Shown here: in pieces, positions 26,833-34,525 of the stretch | Layout of the letters: every line of letters begins with the position of its first letter | Numbering within the stretch: position 1 is the first letter of the stretch | DNA from: Streptomyces sp. SID5785 | GTDB lineage: Bacteria > Actinomycetota > Actinomycetes > Streptomycetales > Streptomycetaceae | Direction of reading: 5' to 3' | DNA length: 64,000 nt | Assembly (NCBI RefSeq): GCF_009870065.1 | Contig: NZ_WWIA01000779.1 | Span: 1 to 64,000, forward strand | Program-made: the position numbers and the translations under genes | Notes under the pieces: generated by a model | Told to the model about the DNA's origin: nothing | Seen by the model: the letters and a program-made list of their open reading frames with translations, nothing else | Database searches by the model: none

Positions 26833-27020
26833 AAGGGAGCCACCGACATCCGTCGGTGAGCCACCGGATCGGCCCCCGATTGGCCCCCTCCCCCTCGGGT
26901 TGTGACGCGCGTGCGGCAGACTTGTGTCTGAGTGACTGATCACACTGTTTGGACCGTCCGGCAAAATGGGGACCGGTAAACACCGTGCCCCACGGTGCAG
27001 GCGACATAGGAGAGAAACTC

Positions 27021-27695
27021 GTGGACGACGTTCTGCGGCGCGCCCCGCTGTTCGCGGCGCTCGATGACGAGCAGGCCGCGGAGCTCCGCGCCTCCATGAG
27101 TGAGGTGACCCTCGCACGCGGCGACGCGCTGTTCCACGAGGGCGACCCCGGCGACCGGCTGTACGTGGTCACCGAGGGCAAGGTGAAGCTCCACCGCACC
27201 TCCCCGGACGGCCGGGAGAACATGCTGGCCGTGCTCGGTCCCGGCGAGCTCATCGGCGAGCTCTCCCTGTTCGACCCCGGCCCGCGCACCGCGACCGCCA
27301 GCGCGCTGACCGAGGTGAAGCTCCTCGGCCTCGGCCACGGCGACCTCCAGCCCTGGCTGAACGCGCGCCCGGAGGTGGCCTCCGCGCTGCTGCGCGCCGT
27401 CGCCCGCCGACTGCGCAAGACCAACGACCAGATGTCCGACCTGGTCTTCTCCGACGTGCCGGGCCGTGTCGCCCGTGCGCTGCTCGACCTGTCGCGCCGC
27501 TTCGGCGTGCAGTCCGAGGAGGGCATCCACGTCGTGCACGACCTCACGCAGGAAGAGCTGGCCCAGCTGGTCGGCGCCTCCCGCGAGACGGTCAACAAGG
27601 CGCTGGCCGACTTCGCGGGCCGCGGCTGGCTCCGCCTGGAGGCCCGCGCGGTGATCCTTCTGGACGTGGAGCGCCTCGCCAAGCGTTCGCGCTGA
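27021..27695 (+). CDS. crp: Crp/Fnr-family cAMP receptor protein
   Basis: 224 residues, the size of Streptomyces Crp. Cyclic-nucleotide domain residues 5-120, with the phosphate-binding cassette region GELIGELSLFDPGPRTATASA; long dimer helix near 125; winged helix-turn-helix QEELAQLVGASRETVNKALADF. It controls germination, development and antibiotic synthesis in S. coelicolor. The GTG at 27,021 follows TAGGAGAGAAACTC. The 200 bp upstream contain GTG/CAC half-sites that could allow autoregulation. A very strong terminator follows. Confidence 0.96.
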   Translation: MDDVLRRAPLFAALDDEQAAELRASMSEVTLARGDALFHEGDPGDRLYVVTEGKVKLHRTSPDGRENMLAVLGPGELIGELSLFDPGPRTATASALTEVKLLGLGHGDLQPWLNARPEVASALLRAVARRLRKTNDQMSDLVFSDVPGRVARALLDLSRRFGVQSEEGIHVVHDLTQEELAQLVGASRETVNKALADFAGRGWLRLEARAVILLDVERLAKRSR

Positions 27696-27714
27696 TCCGC
27701 ACGCCCCGGCCTGC

Positions 27715-27756
27715 GACGACGGGTCCCGCCACTCCACGGTGGCGGGACCCGTCGTC
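27715..27756 (+). terminator. Terminator after crp
   Basis: A 17-bp perfect stem, GACGACGGGTCCCGCCA with TGGCGGGACCCGTCGTC, around an 8-base loop, 20 bp past the crp stop. Confidence 0.88.
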
Positions 27757-27801
27757 GTGGGCCCGCCCGCACGGCCTCGCAGAGACGGAGAGACGCCCGC
27801 C

Positions 27802-28704
27802 ATGACCTCGACTCCCCCGCCGCGGGACGACGCCGCGCTCGCCGTGCTCTTCGAGGCGGAGCGGCCCCGGCTGCGGGCCGTGGCGTACCGGATGCTGGGC
27901 TCCTTCAGCGAGGCGGAGGACGCGGTCCAGGAGGCGTGGCCGCGGCTCCAGCGCGACGGCGCCGCCGAGGTGCGCAACCTGTCCGGCTGGCTGACCACCG
28001 TCGTGGGCCGGATCTGCCTCGACATGCTGCGCACCCGCACCTCGCGCCGGGAGGACCCGCTCGAGGAGGGCGGCGCCGCCGAGATCCACGTGCCCGACCC
28101 CGTCGTACGGCCCCTGGACCCGGTGCACGAGGCCGAGCTGGCCGACTCCGTCGGGCTCGCGCTGCTCGTCGTGCTCGACACGCTGGCGCCCGCCGAGCGG
28201 CTCGCGTTCGTCCTGCACGACATGTTCGCCGTGCCGTTCGAGGACCTCGCGCCGATCGTGGAGCGCACCCCGGCCGCGACCCGGCAGCTGGCCAGCCGGG
28301 CCCGGCGCCGCGTGCAGGGTCAGGTGCCGCCTCCCGACACGGACCTGGCCCGCCAGCGCGAGGTGGTCGCCGCCTGGGTGGCGGCCTCGCGCGCGGGCGA
28401 CTTCGAGGCCCTGCTCGAACTCCTCGACCCGGACGTCCTGTTGCGGGTCGACGCGGGCCCCGGCACCGCCTCGAAGCTGGTGCGCGGCGCACTCGAGGTC
28501 GCCGGGCAGGCCGCCCTGTACGGCCGTCTCGCCCCGTTCTCGTACGCGGCGGTCGTCGGCGACGGGTTCGGCGTCGTGGCCGTGCCGAACGGGACGCCGA
28601 CCTCGGTCCTCGCGCTCACCGTGCGCGGCGGGCGGATCGTGGAGATCGACATCATCGTCGACCCGCAGCGGCTGGCCGGGATCGACGCCCGCTGGCCCGA
28701 GTAG
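27802..28704 (+). CDS. ECF sigma factor with C-terminal SnoaL-like domain (ECF41/SigJ-type)
   Basis: 300 residues. Region 2 is ALFEAERPRLRAVAYRMLGSFSEAEDAVQEAWPRL with the typical WLTTVVGRICLDMLR; region 4 is LDTLAPAERLAFVLHDMFAVPFEDLAPIVERTPAATRQLASRARRR. About 105 extra C-terminal residues form an NTF2/SnoaL-like domain (VAAWVAASRAGDFEALLELLDPDVLLRVD), the built-in regulator of ECF41-type factors. No anti-sigma gene is adjacent, as expected for this group. The ATG at 27,802 follows GGAGAGACG; an in-frame upstream start would lie in the crp terminator. ECF41 genes usually sit next to a carboxymuconolactone decarboxylase or oxidoreductase, and none is seen here. Confidence 0.9.
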   Translation: MTSTPPPRDDAALAVLFEAERPRLRAVAYRMLGSFSEAEDAVQEAWPRLQRDGAAEVRNLSGWLTTVVGRICLDMLRTRTSRREDPLEEGGAAEIHVPDPVVRPLDPVHEAELADSVGLALLVVLDTLAPAERLAFVLHDMFAVPFEDLAPIVERTPAATRQLASRARRRVQGQVPPPDTDLARQREVVAAWVAASRAGDFEALLELLDPDVLLRVDAGPGTASKLVRGALEVAGQAALYGRLAPFSYAAVVGDGFGVVAVPNGTPTSVLALTVRGGRIVEIDIIVDPQRLAGIDARWPE

Positions 28705-28722
28705 GGCCGTCCCGGGCCAGGG

Positions 28723-29562
28723 CTACGGCGCCTGGATCAGCCCGTGCTCGCGCAGGTACTCGAGCTGGGCCAGGACCGACAGCTCGGCCGCCGGCCACAG
28801 CGAGCGGTCGACGCCCGCGTAGACGTGCGCGACGACCTCGGACGCGGTGCGCAGCCCGTTCTCCACGGCCGTCTCGACCTGCGCGAGCCGGTTCGCCCGG
28901 TGCGCGAGGTAGAACTCGACGGCGCCCTGCGCGTCCTCCAGGACCGGCCCGTGGCCCGGCAGCACCGTGTGCACGCCGTCGTCGACCGTCAGCGAACGCA
29001 GCCGGCGCAGCGAGTCGAGGTAGTCGCCGAGCCGGCCGTCGGGGTGCGCGACGACGGTCGTGCCGCGCCCGAGGATCGTGTCGCCGGTCAGCACGGCCCG
29101 GTCGGCCGGCAGATGGAAGCAGAGCGAGTCGGCGGTGTGGCCCGGCGTCGGCACGACCCGCAGCTCCAGGCCGCCCGTCGTGACGACGTCACCCGCGGCC
29201 AGGCCCTCGTCGCCGAGCCGCAGCGCCGGGTCGAGCGCCCGGACCTTCGTCCCGGTCAGCTCGGCGAACCGGCCCGCGCCCTCGGCGTGGTCGGGGTGGC
29301 CGTGCGTGAGGAGGGTCAGCGCGACGCGCTTGCCGAGCTTCTCGGCGCTCGCCACGACGTGCGTGAGGTGCGCGTCGTCGAGCGGGCCCGGGTCGATGAC
29401 GACCGCGAGGTCGCTGTCCGGCTCGGCGACGATCCAGGTGTTGGTCCCGTCGAGGGTCATCGCGGAGGCGTTGGGCGCCAGCACGTTGACCGCGCGGGCG
29501 GTGGCGGGGCCGGAGAGCACCCCGCCGCGGGGCTGCCCCGGCAGGGCTGCCGCGTCCGTCAT
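28723..29562 (-). CDS. MBL-fold metallohydrolase (LACTB2/glyoxalase II-like)
   Basis: 279 residues. The metal motif THGHPDH is followed by further ligands in PTPGHTADSLCFHL and TGDTILGRG, then PGHGPVL. The C-terminal winged-helix segment (HRANRLAQVETAVENGLRTASEVVAHVY) is typical of LACTB2-like enzymes, some of which are RNA endonucleases. The substrate is unknown. The ATG overlaps the stop of the upstream NUDIX gene (ATGA), so the pair is translationally coupled. M. tuberculosis Rv3677c occupies the same slot. Confidence 0.88.
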   Translation of the reverse strand: MTDAAALPGQPRGGVLSGPATARAVNVLAPNASAMTLDGTNTWIVAEPDSDLAVVIDPGPLDDAHLTHVVASAEKLGKRVALTLLTHGHPDHAEGAGRFAELTGTKVRALDPALRLGDEGLAAGDVVTTGGLELRVVPTPGHTADSLCFHLPADRAVLTGDTILGRGTTVVAHPDGRLGDYLDSLRRLRSLTVDDGVHTVLPGHGPVLEDAQGAVEFYLAHRANRLAQVETAVENGLRTASEVVAHVYAGVDRSLWPAAELSVLAQLEYLREHGLIQAP

Positions 29563-30434
29563 GATCCGTCTCCCCCTGTGCTCCCGGTCGGGATGTGCTT
29601 GGTGAACTCGTCGTGCCCCGGCCAGGACAGCACCAACTCGTCGCCGTCCAGCCGGGCTTGTGCGAGGACCGGGGTCAGATCGCGGCCGCCCGCCCCGGCG
29701 AGCGCCGCGTCCACCGACCCGTGCGCGGCGAGGGTGCGCAGCGTCGCGATCGTCGGGGGCATCATCGACAGCTCCCCGCGGTCGTAGGAGGCCGCCGCCT
29801 CACCCGGCCTGATCCACACCGTGCGGTCGGCCTCGGACGAGTCGTCGCTGGTGCGCTGGCCCGCCGGGAGCGCGGCCACGAAGAACCAGGTGTCGTAGCG
29901 GCGCGGCTCGAACTCGGGGGTGATCCAGCGGGCCCACGCGCCCAGCAGGTCGGAGCGCAGCACCAGCCCGCGGCCCCGCAGGAACTCGGCGAAGGACAGC
30001 TCCCGGTCGACCAGCGCCTGCCGGTCGGCGGTCCACCCGGCGCCCGTCGTGTCGTCGACGACGCTGTCCGGCGTGGGCCCGGCGAGCAGCACGCCCGCCT
30101 CCTCGAAGGTCTCCCGCACGGCCGCGCACACGATCGCCTGGGCGTCCCGCTCGGCGACGCCGAGGCGCACCGCCCACTCCTTGCGGGAGGGGCCGGCCCA
30201 GCGGACCTGACGGTCCTCGTCGCGCGGGTCGACGCCGCCGCCGGGATAGGCGTAGGCACCCGCAGCGAAGGCCATCGACGTACGCCGGCGCAGCATGTGG
30301 ACCTCGACGCCGCCCGCGTCGCGCAGCAGCATCACGGTCGCCGCGCGCCGGGGCGTCGCGGGAGTCAGCGTGCCGGCGGCGAGAGCGCGGATCCGGTCCG
30401 GCCACTCGGGGGGATACCACTGCCCGTTTGCCAT
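29559..30434 (-). CDS. NUDIX hydrolase, NUDT19-like
   Basis: 291 residues. YAYPGGGVDPRDED and AIVCAAVRETFEEAGVLLAG form a Nudix box split by a 30-residue insertion, a feature of the NUDT19/NUDT8 group, several of which cleave CoA. The C-terminal half is helical and may form a substrate lid. The ATG has a TAGCCT box six bases upstream, suggesting a leaderless message for this two-gene unit with the MBL hydrolase. Together with the CoA-type NUDIX at 24,926, the window contains two candidate CoA-degrading enzymes. Confidence 0.85.
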   Translation of the reverse strand: MANGQWYPPEWPDRIRALAAGTLTPATPRRAATVMLLRDAGGVEVHMLRRRTSMAFAAGAYAYPGGGVDPRDEDRQVRWAGPSRKEWAVRLGVAERDAQAIVCAAVRETFEEAGVLLAGPTPDSVVDDTTGAGWTADRQALVDRELSFAEFLRGRGLVLRSDLLGAWARWITPEFEPRRYDTWFFVAALPAGQRTSDDSSEADRTVWIRPGEAAASYDRGELSMMPPTIATLRTLAAHGSVDAALAGAGGRDLTPVLAQARLDGDELVLSWPGHDEFTKHIPTGSTGGDGS

Positions 30435-30440
30435 GGCCGG

Positions 30441-30446
30441 AGGCTA
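30441..30446 (-). promoter_or_regulatory. -10 box of leaderless promoter, NUDT19-like gene
   Basis: TAGCCT on the minus strand, six bases before the ATG at 30,434. Confidence 0.5.
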
Positions 30447-30519
30447 TCCCGCGACGGGCGGATGTTCGAGAGGCATCCGGCGGCCTCCCCGGCATCCGCC
30501 CGCCGCGGGACGGTCCCGC

Positions 30520-30987
30520 TCACGCCTCGGTGAGCTCCACCTGGATCTCGACCTCGACCGGGGCGTCCAGCGGCAGCACCGCGACACCGACCGCGCTGCG
30601 GGCGTGCACGCCCTTGTCGCCGAGGACCTCACCGAGCAGCTCGCTCGCGCCGTTGATCACTCCGGGCTGGCCGGTGAAGTCCTGCGCGGAGGCGACGAAC
30701 CCGACGACCTTCACGACGCGCGCGACGCGGTCCAGGTCACCGGCGACCGACTTGACCGCCGCCAGCGCGTTCAGCGCGCAGGTACGGGCCAGGTCCTTGG
30801 CCTCCTCGGCGGTGACCTCGGCGCCGACCTTGCCGGTCAGCGGCAGCTTGCCGTCGACCATGGGCAGCTGGCCCGCCGTGTACACGTGGACGCCGGACTG
30901 CACGGCCGGCTGGTACGCGGCGACCGGCGGCACGACGGGCGGCAGGGTGAGCCCGAGCTCGGTCAGCCGGGCCTCCACCGCGCTCAT
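30520..30987 (-). CDS. Rid (RidA/YjgF) family protein
   Basis: 155 residues. The family pattern is present: VYTAGQLPMVDGKLPLTGKVGAEVTAEEAKDLARTCALNALAAVKS, and the C-terminal EVEIQVELTEA. Archetypal RidA proteins have a conserved Arg (R105 in E. coli RidA) that here seems to be replaced within GVAVLPLDAPVEVEI, so the deaminase activity on enamine/imine intermediates is uncertain; this is a larger actinobacterial subgroup. The ATG overlaps the stop of the DUF4177 gene (ATGA), and both are probably one transcript. Confidence 0.85.
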   Translation of the reverse strand: MSAVEARLTELGLTLPPVVPPVAAYQPAVQSGVHVYTAGQLPMVDGKLPLTGKVGAEVTAEEAKDLARTCALNALAAVKSVAGDLDRVARVVKVVGFVASAQDFTGQPGVINGASELLGEVLGDKGVHARSAVGVAVLPLDAPVEVEIQVELTEA

Positions 30988-31148
30988 GCCTGCTTCTCGC
31001 GCTTCAGGTACGCCACCAGCTGCTCCGGGTTGTTCGGCCCCGGCACGACCTGGACCAGCTCCCAGCCGTCCTCGCCCCACGTGTCCAGGATCTGCTTCGT
31101 CGCGTGCACGAGGAGCGGCACGGTCGCGTATTCCCACTTCTTTGCCAT
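30984..31148 (-). CDS. DUF4177 family small protein
   Basis: 54 residues: MAKKWEYATVPLLVHATKQ then WGEDGWELVQVVPGP and VAYLKREK. DUF4177 proteins share the W-E-Y start and the DGWELV core. The function is unknown. The ATG has a TACAGT box seven bases upstream (leaderless), and the stop overlaps the start of the Rid gene. The same small gene lies next to a Rid gene in mycobacteria (Rv3678A, from memory). Confidence 0.88.
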   Translation of the reverse strand: MAKKWEYATVPLLVHATKQILDTWGEDGWELVQVVPGPNNPEQLVAYLKREKQA

Positions 31149-31155
31149 GGGGGCG

Positions 31156-31161
31156 ACTGTA
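31156..31161 (-). promoter_or_regulatory. -10 box of leaderless promoter, DUF4177-Rid operon
   Basis: TACAGT on the minus strand, seven bases before the ATG at 31,148. Confidence 0.55.
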
Positions 31162-31220
31162 GCCGCCGAACCCACCCGCGACGTTCCGGAGGCTCCTGCG
31201 TGATCCGGGCACCTACTGGT

Positions 31221-31226
31221 TAGGCT
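31221..31226 (+). promoter_or_regulatory. -10 box of leaderless promoter, ArsA-like operon
   Basis: TAGGCT, exactly seven bases before the GTG at 31,234. Confidence 0.6.
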
Positions 31227-31233
31227 CGCATAC

Positions 31234-32205
31234 GTGAGCAGGCTCCAGGTCGTCAGCGGCAAGGGCGGTACCGGAAAGACCACGGTCGCCGCCGCACTCG
31301 CGCTCGCCCTCGCGACCGAGGGGAAGCGCACACTTCTGGTGGAGGTGGAGGGCAGGCAGGGCATCGCACAGCTCTTCGAGACCGAGACGCTCCCCTACGA
31401 GGAGCGGAAGATCGCCGTCGCTCCGGGCGGCGGAGAGGTGCACGCGCTCGCCATCGATCCCGAGCTGGCGCTGCTCGACTACCTCCAGATGTTCTACAAG
31501 CTGGGCGGCGCGGGCCGCGCCCTGAAGAAGCTCGGCGCGATCGACTTCGCGACGACGATCGCGCCCGGCCTGCGGGACGTCCTGCTGACCGGCAAGGCCT
31601 GCGAGGCCGTCCGCCGCAAGGACAGGAGCGGGCGGTACGTGTACGACCACGTCGTCATGGACGCGCCCCCGACCGGTCGCATCACCCGCTTCCTGAACGT
31701 GAACGACGAGGTGGCCGGGCTCGCCCGGATCGGCCCGATACACAACCAGGCGCAGGCGGTCATGCGCGTCCTCAAGTCCCGCGAGACCGCGGTGCACCTG
31801 GTCACGCTCCTGGAGGAGATGCCGGTCCAGGAGACGCTCGACGGGGTCGCCGAGCTGCGCGCGGCGAAGCTGCCCGTCGGACAGATCATGGTCAACATGG
31901 TGCGTCCCGCGCTCCTCGACGAGGACGCCCTCGCGCTGGCCCGCGACAAGTCCGTCCGCCCCGCAGTGGCCGAGGCCCTGACCGCGGCCGGGATCGGCAG
32001 CGCCAAGCGGCTCGCGGGCCCGCTCCTGACACAGGCCGGGGAGTACGCGGAGCGGTACGCCCTGGAGCGCACCCAGCGCGAGCTGCTCGCCGACGCCGGG
32101 CTCGGCCGGCGCGAACTGCCGCTGCTCACCGAGGGCCTGGACCTGGCGGGCCTGTACCGGCTCGCCAGGGAACTGCGCCGGCAAGGGACGGAGGGGCCCC
32201 GATGA
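31234..32205 (+). CDS. ArsA/Get3-like ATPase, first of pair
   Basis: 323 residues. The deviant P-loop is VVSGKGGTGKTTVAAALALAL with the signature Lys before GGT; switch II/Walker B is HVVMDAPPTGRITRFLN. It belongs to the ArsA/Get3 (SIMIBI) family. No arsenic genes are near; the tandem copy and the wblA/penicillin-binding protein neighbourhood match the Rv3679-Rv3680 pair of M. tuberculosis. The Asp of the usual DPA motif (switch I) is replaced here by LLVEVEGRQG. The leaderless GTG is set by the TAGGCT box. Its stop overlaps the start of the second ATPase (ATGA). Confidence 0.92.
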   Translation: MSRLQVVSGKGGTGKTTVAAALALALATEGKRTLLVEVEGRQGIAQLFETETLPYEERKIAVAPGGGEVHALAIDPELALLDYLQMFYKLGGAGRALKKLGAIDFATTIAPGLRDVLLTGKACEAVRRKDRSGRYVYDHVVMDAPPTGRITRFLNVNDEVAGLARIGPIHNQAQAVMRVLKSRETAVHLVTLLEEMPVQETLDGVAELRAAKLPVGQIMVNMVRPALLDEDALALARDKSVRPAVAEALTAAGIGSAKRLAGPLLTQAGEYAERYALERTQRELLADAGLGRRELPLLTEGLDLAGLYRLARELRRQGTEGPR

Positions 32206-33473
32206 CGCTGGAACCACGCACCGCGCTCGACGTCGACCCGCTGCTCGACGACCCGGACACCCGCATCGTGGTGTGCTGCGGCAGCGGCGGCGTCGGCAAG
32301 ACCACGACCGCCGCGGCGCTCGGCCTGCGCGCCGCCGAGCGCGGCCGCAAGGTCGTGGTGCTGACCATCGACCCGGCCCGCAGGCTCGCCCAGTCGATGG
32401 GCATCGACTCGCTGGACAACACACCGCGCCAGGTGAAGGGCATCGTCACCGCCGAGGGCGCGGAGGGCGGCGAACTGCACGCGATGATGCTCGACATGAA
32501 GCGCACCTTCGACGAGATCGTCGAGGCGCACGCGGACGAGGAGCGCGCGAAGGCGATCCTGTCCAACCCCTTCTACCAGTCGCTCTCCGCGGGCTTCGCC
32601 GGCACGCAGGAGTACATGGCGATGGAGAAGCTCGGCCAGCTGCGCGCGCGGGACGCGTGGGACCTGATCGTCGTCGACACCCCGCCGTCGCGCTCCGCGC
32701 TCGACTTCCTGGACGCCCCGAAGCGGCTCGGCTCCTTCCTCGACGGGAAGCTGATCCGGCTGCTCATGGCCCCGGCGAAGGTCGGTGGCCGCGCGGGCAT
32801 GAAGTTCCTGAACGTCGGGATGTCGATGATGACCGGCACCCTCGGCAAGCTCCTGGGCGGTCAACTGCTGCGGGACGTGCAGACGTTCGTCGCCGCGATG
32901 GACACCACGTTCGGCGGTTTCCGGACGCGCGCGGACGCCACGTACAAGCTGCTGCAGGCACCCGGGACAGCGTTCCTCGTGGTGGCGGCGCCCGAGCGGG
33001 ACGCGCTGCGCGAGGCCGCGTACTTCGTCGAGCGCCTGGCCGCCGAGCAGATGCCGCTGGCCGGTCTCGTGCTCAACCGCGTGCACGGCAGCGGCGCCGG
33101 CCGGCTGTCGGCCGAGCGCGCGCTCGCCGCCGCAGAAAATCTTGACGAGTCCGGCATTGTGGATCAGACGGGCGGGAAGGAACAGCTTCGTACCGAGGCT
33201 TCCCCCGAGCCGTCGCCCGATGCTTCGCCCGAGCCGTCACCCGAGGCTTCGCCCACCGTGCCGCAGCTGACCGCGGGCCTGCTGCGGCTGCACGCCGAGC
33301 GCATGCAGGTGGTCGCGCGCGAACAGCGCACCCGTGACCGCTTCACCGCCCTGCACCCCGAGGTCGCCGTGACCGAGGTCGCGGCGCTGCCCGGAGACGT
33401 CCACGACCTGTCGGGCCTGCGGGACATCGGCGACCGGCTCGCGGCCGGTGGTGCGCCGACGGGGTCCGCCTGA
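32202..33473 (+). CDS. ArsA/Get3-like ATPase, second of pair
   Basis: 423 residues. The P-loop is VVCCGSGGVGKTTTAAALGL, where the signature Lys of the deviant Walker A motif is Ser, while switch I (LTIDPARRLAQSMG) and switch II (LIVVDTPPSRSALDFLDAP) are complete. The two paralogues therefore each lack one element the other has, which suggests a heterodimer sharing active-site parts. A 22-residue Ser-Pro-Glu/Asp-Ala repeat (EASPEPSPDASPEPS...) is inserted near residue 335. It probably handles a hydrophobic or membrane client; no client is identified. Co-translated with the first ATPase. Confidence 0.92.
   Translation: MTLEPRTALDVDPLLDDPDTRIVVCCGSGGVGKTTTAAALGLRAAERGRKVVVLTIDPARRLAQSMGIDSLDNTPRQVKGIVTAEGAEGGELHAMMLDMKRTFDEIVEAHADEERAKAILSNPFYQSLSAGFAGTQEYMAMEKLGQLRARDAWDLIVVDTPPSRSALDFLDAPKRLGSFLDGKLIRLLMAPAKVGGRAGMKFLNVGMSMMTGTLGKLLGGQLLRDVQTFVAAMDTTFGGFRTRADATYKLLQAPGTAFLVVAAPERDALREAAYFVERLAAEQMPLAGLVLNRVHGSGAGRLSAERALAAAENLDESGIVDQTGGKEQLRTEASPEPSPDASPEPSPEASPTVPQLTAGLLRLHAERMQVVAREQRTRDRFTALHPEVAVTEVAALPGDVHDLSGLRDIGDRLAAGGAPTGSA
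33196..33255 (+). repeat. Repeats encoding Ser-Pro-Glu linker
   Basis: Imperfect 12-15 bp units (GAGGCTTCGCCC, GAGCCGTCGCCC) give a Glu/Asp-Ala/Pro-Ser-Pro repeat in the second ArsA-like ATPase. It is an in-frame insert, likely a flexible linker. Confidence 0.75.
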
Positions 33474-33662
33474 GCCGTACGTACCGCCTGAGCAGCACGG
33501 GGCGCGTGCGCCCGCGCGGGTGTCACCCACCGGCCCGGTCACCGGCTCACGGGCGGCCGTCGTCGCTGACGGCCACGCGTCGGAGCACGGCGGCGCCTCG
33601 GCGCACGACGGCTCGCCCGCCCGGCCGCGCACGGCGACCGGCCGTCTTCCCTCGTCCCTGCC

Positions 33663-33682
33663 GGCCGTCGTCGTCGACGGCC
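33663..33682. terminator. Hairpin between the ArsA-like operon and wblA
   Basis: GGCCGTCG and CGACGGCC form an 8-bp stem. It lies in a 230-bp stretch between convergent genes that has no ORF I would support. Confidence 0.45.
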
Positions 33683-33704
33683 GCGTACGCGTCGTCCGGC
33701 TTCT

Positions 33705-34073
33705 CTACCCGACGGCCGCGTACCGGTCGTCCTCGCAGTACTCGTGCGAGGCGTCCGCCGCTTCCTCCGCGAGCTCGGCGGGCAGCAGCCCCGCCCCGCG
33801 CTCGTACTCCGTACGCGCCGTCTCAAGCAGCCGGCGCCACGAGGTCACGGTCGGCCGCCTGCGCAGCAGCGCGCGACGCTCCCGTTCCGTCATGCCGCCC
33901 CACACGCCGAACTCGACGCGATTGTCCAGCGCATCGGCGAGGCACTCGGTCCGCACGGGACATCCCGTGCACACCGCCTTCGCCCGGTTCTGCGCTGCTC
34001 CTTGAACGAACAGTTCATCCGGATCGGTAGTGCGGCAGGCCGCCTGCGCACTCCAGTCGACTACCCAGCCCAT
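33705..34073 (-). CDS. wblA: WhiB-like regulator WblA
   Basis: 122 residues. Four cluster-binding Cys at positions 13, 35, 38 and 44 (C...CxxC...C), then GVWGGMTERERRALLRRRP, the DNA-contacting turn and basic region. WblA controls the switch to sporulation and represses antibiotic production in Streptomyces. The ATG at 34,073 gives the known MGWV-DWSAQAAC start and follows GGGAGAGG; a GTG 57 bases upstream is in frame but not needed. The same neighbours (ArsA pair, WhiB protein, class A PBP) occur in mycobacteria with whiB4. A 450-bp region upstream probably carries complex control. Confidence 0.95.
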   Translation of the reverse strand: MGWVVDWSAQAACRTTDPDELFVQGAAQNRAKAVCTGCPVRTECLADALDNRVEFGVWGGMTERERRALLRRRPTVTSWRRLLETARTEYERGAGLLPAELAEEAADASHEYCEDDRYAAVG

Positions 34074-34525
34074 ACCGGCGCCGTCCTCTCCCGAATCGAG
34101 GCTCCCCCACGGCGGCAGCGGCATATTCACCGCCGCCAGTTGAGGACGTTACGGAAGGTGGGCACAGCGCAACACCCCCTTCGGGCCCAATCTTGAATGG
34201 TCCGAACGGACTATGCGTAAGCGGCAGATCACCCGACGGAGTGACCGAGGGACATGCCTCATTACCCCGGCAAAACGGGACAGTTCACTTGCGCCACAAC
34301 GGGCATCGAGTGACACACGGGGCGGATTCGGACACCTCCGGAGCCCCTGCTTCCGGGCACGCGGGCAGGGGTGGAAATGACTACAAGAAGCACGGAAAAA
34401 AGTGCCGGGAACGATTCGGGGTCGTCCCACGTCTTGATACGAGACCGCACTGCTGTGACAGTTGAGTGCAGCTTAGGCCAAGGCATATACGCCTGTCCGG
34501 AGAATCAGAACGTAGGCTGCCCCCC
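34074..34525. other. Long divergent regulatory region, wblA / penicillin-binding protein
   Basis: 452 bp without a gene. It is AT-richer than the surroundings and has several G-A-rich patches (AAGCACGGAAAAAAGTGCCG forms a small hairpin at 34,389-34,405). GGGAAC at 34,407 and GTCTTG at 34,431, spaced 18 bases, resemble an ECF-type promoter facing the penicillin-binding protein gene. The unusual length suggests multiple promoters and regulator sites for wblA. Confidence 0.5.
34513..34518 (+). promoter_or_regulatory. -10 box of leaderless promoter, class A PBP
   Basis: TAGGCT, exactly seven bases before the ATG at 34,526. Confidence 0.6.

Noticed and set aside
27739-27801. Upstream start of the ECF sigma factor
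   Set aside because: The extra codons lie in the crp terminator hairpin.
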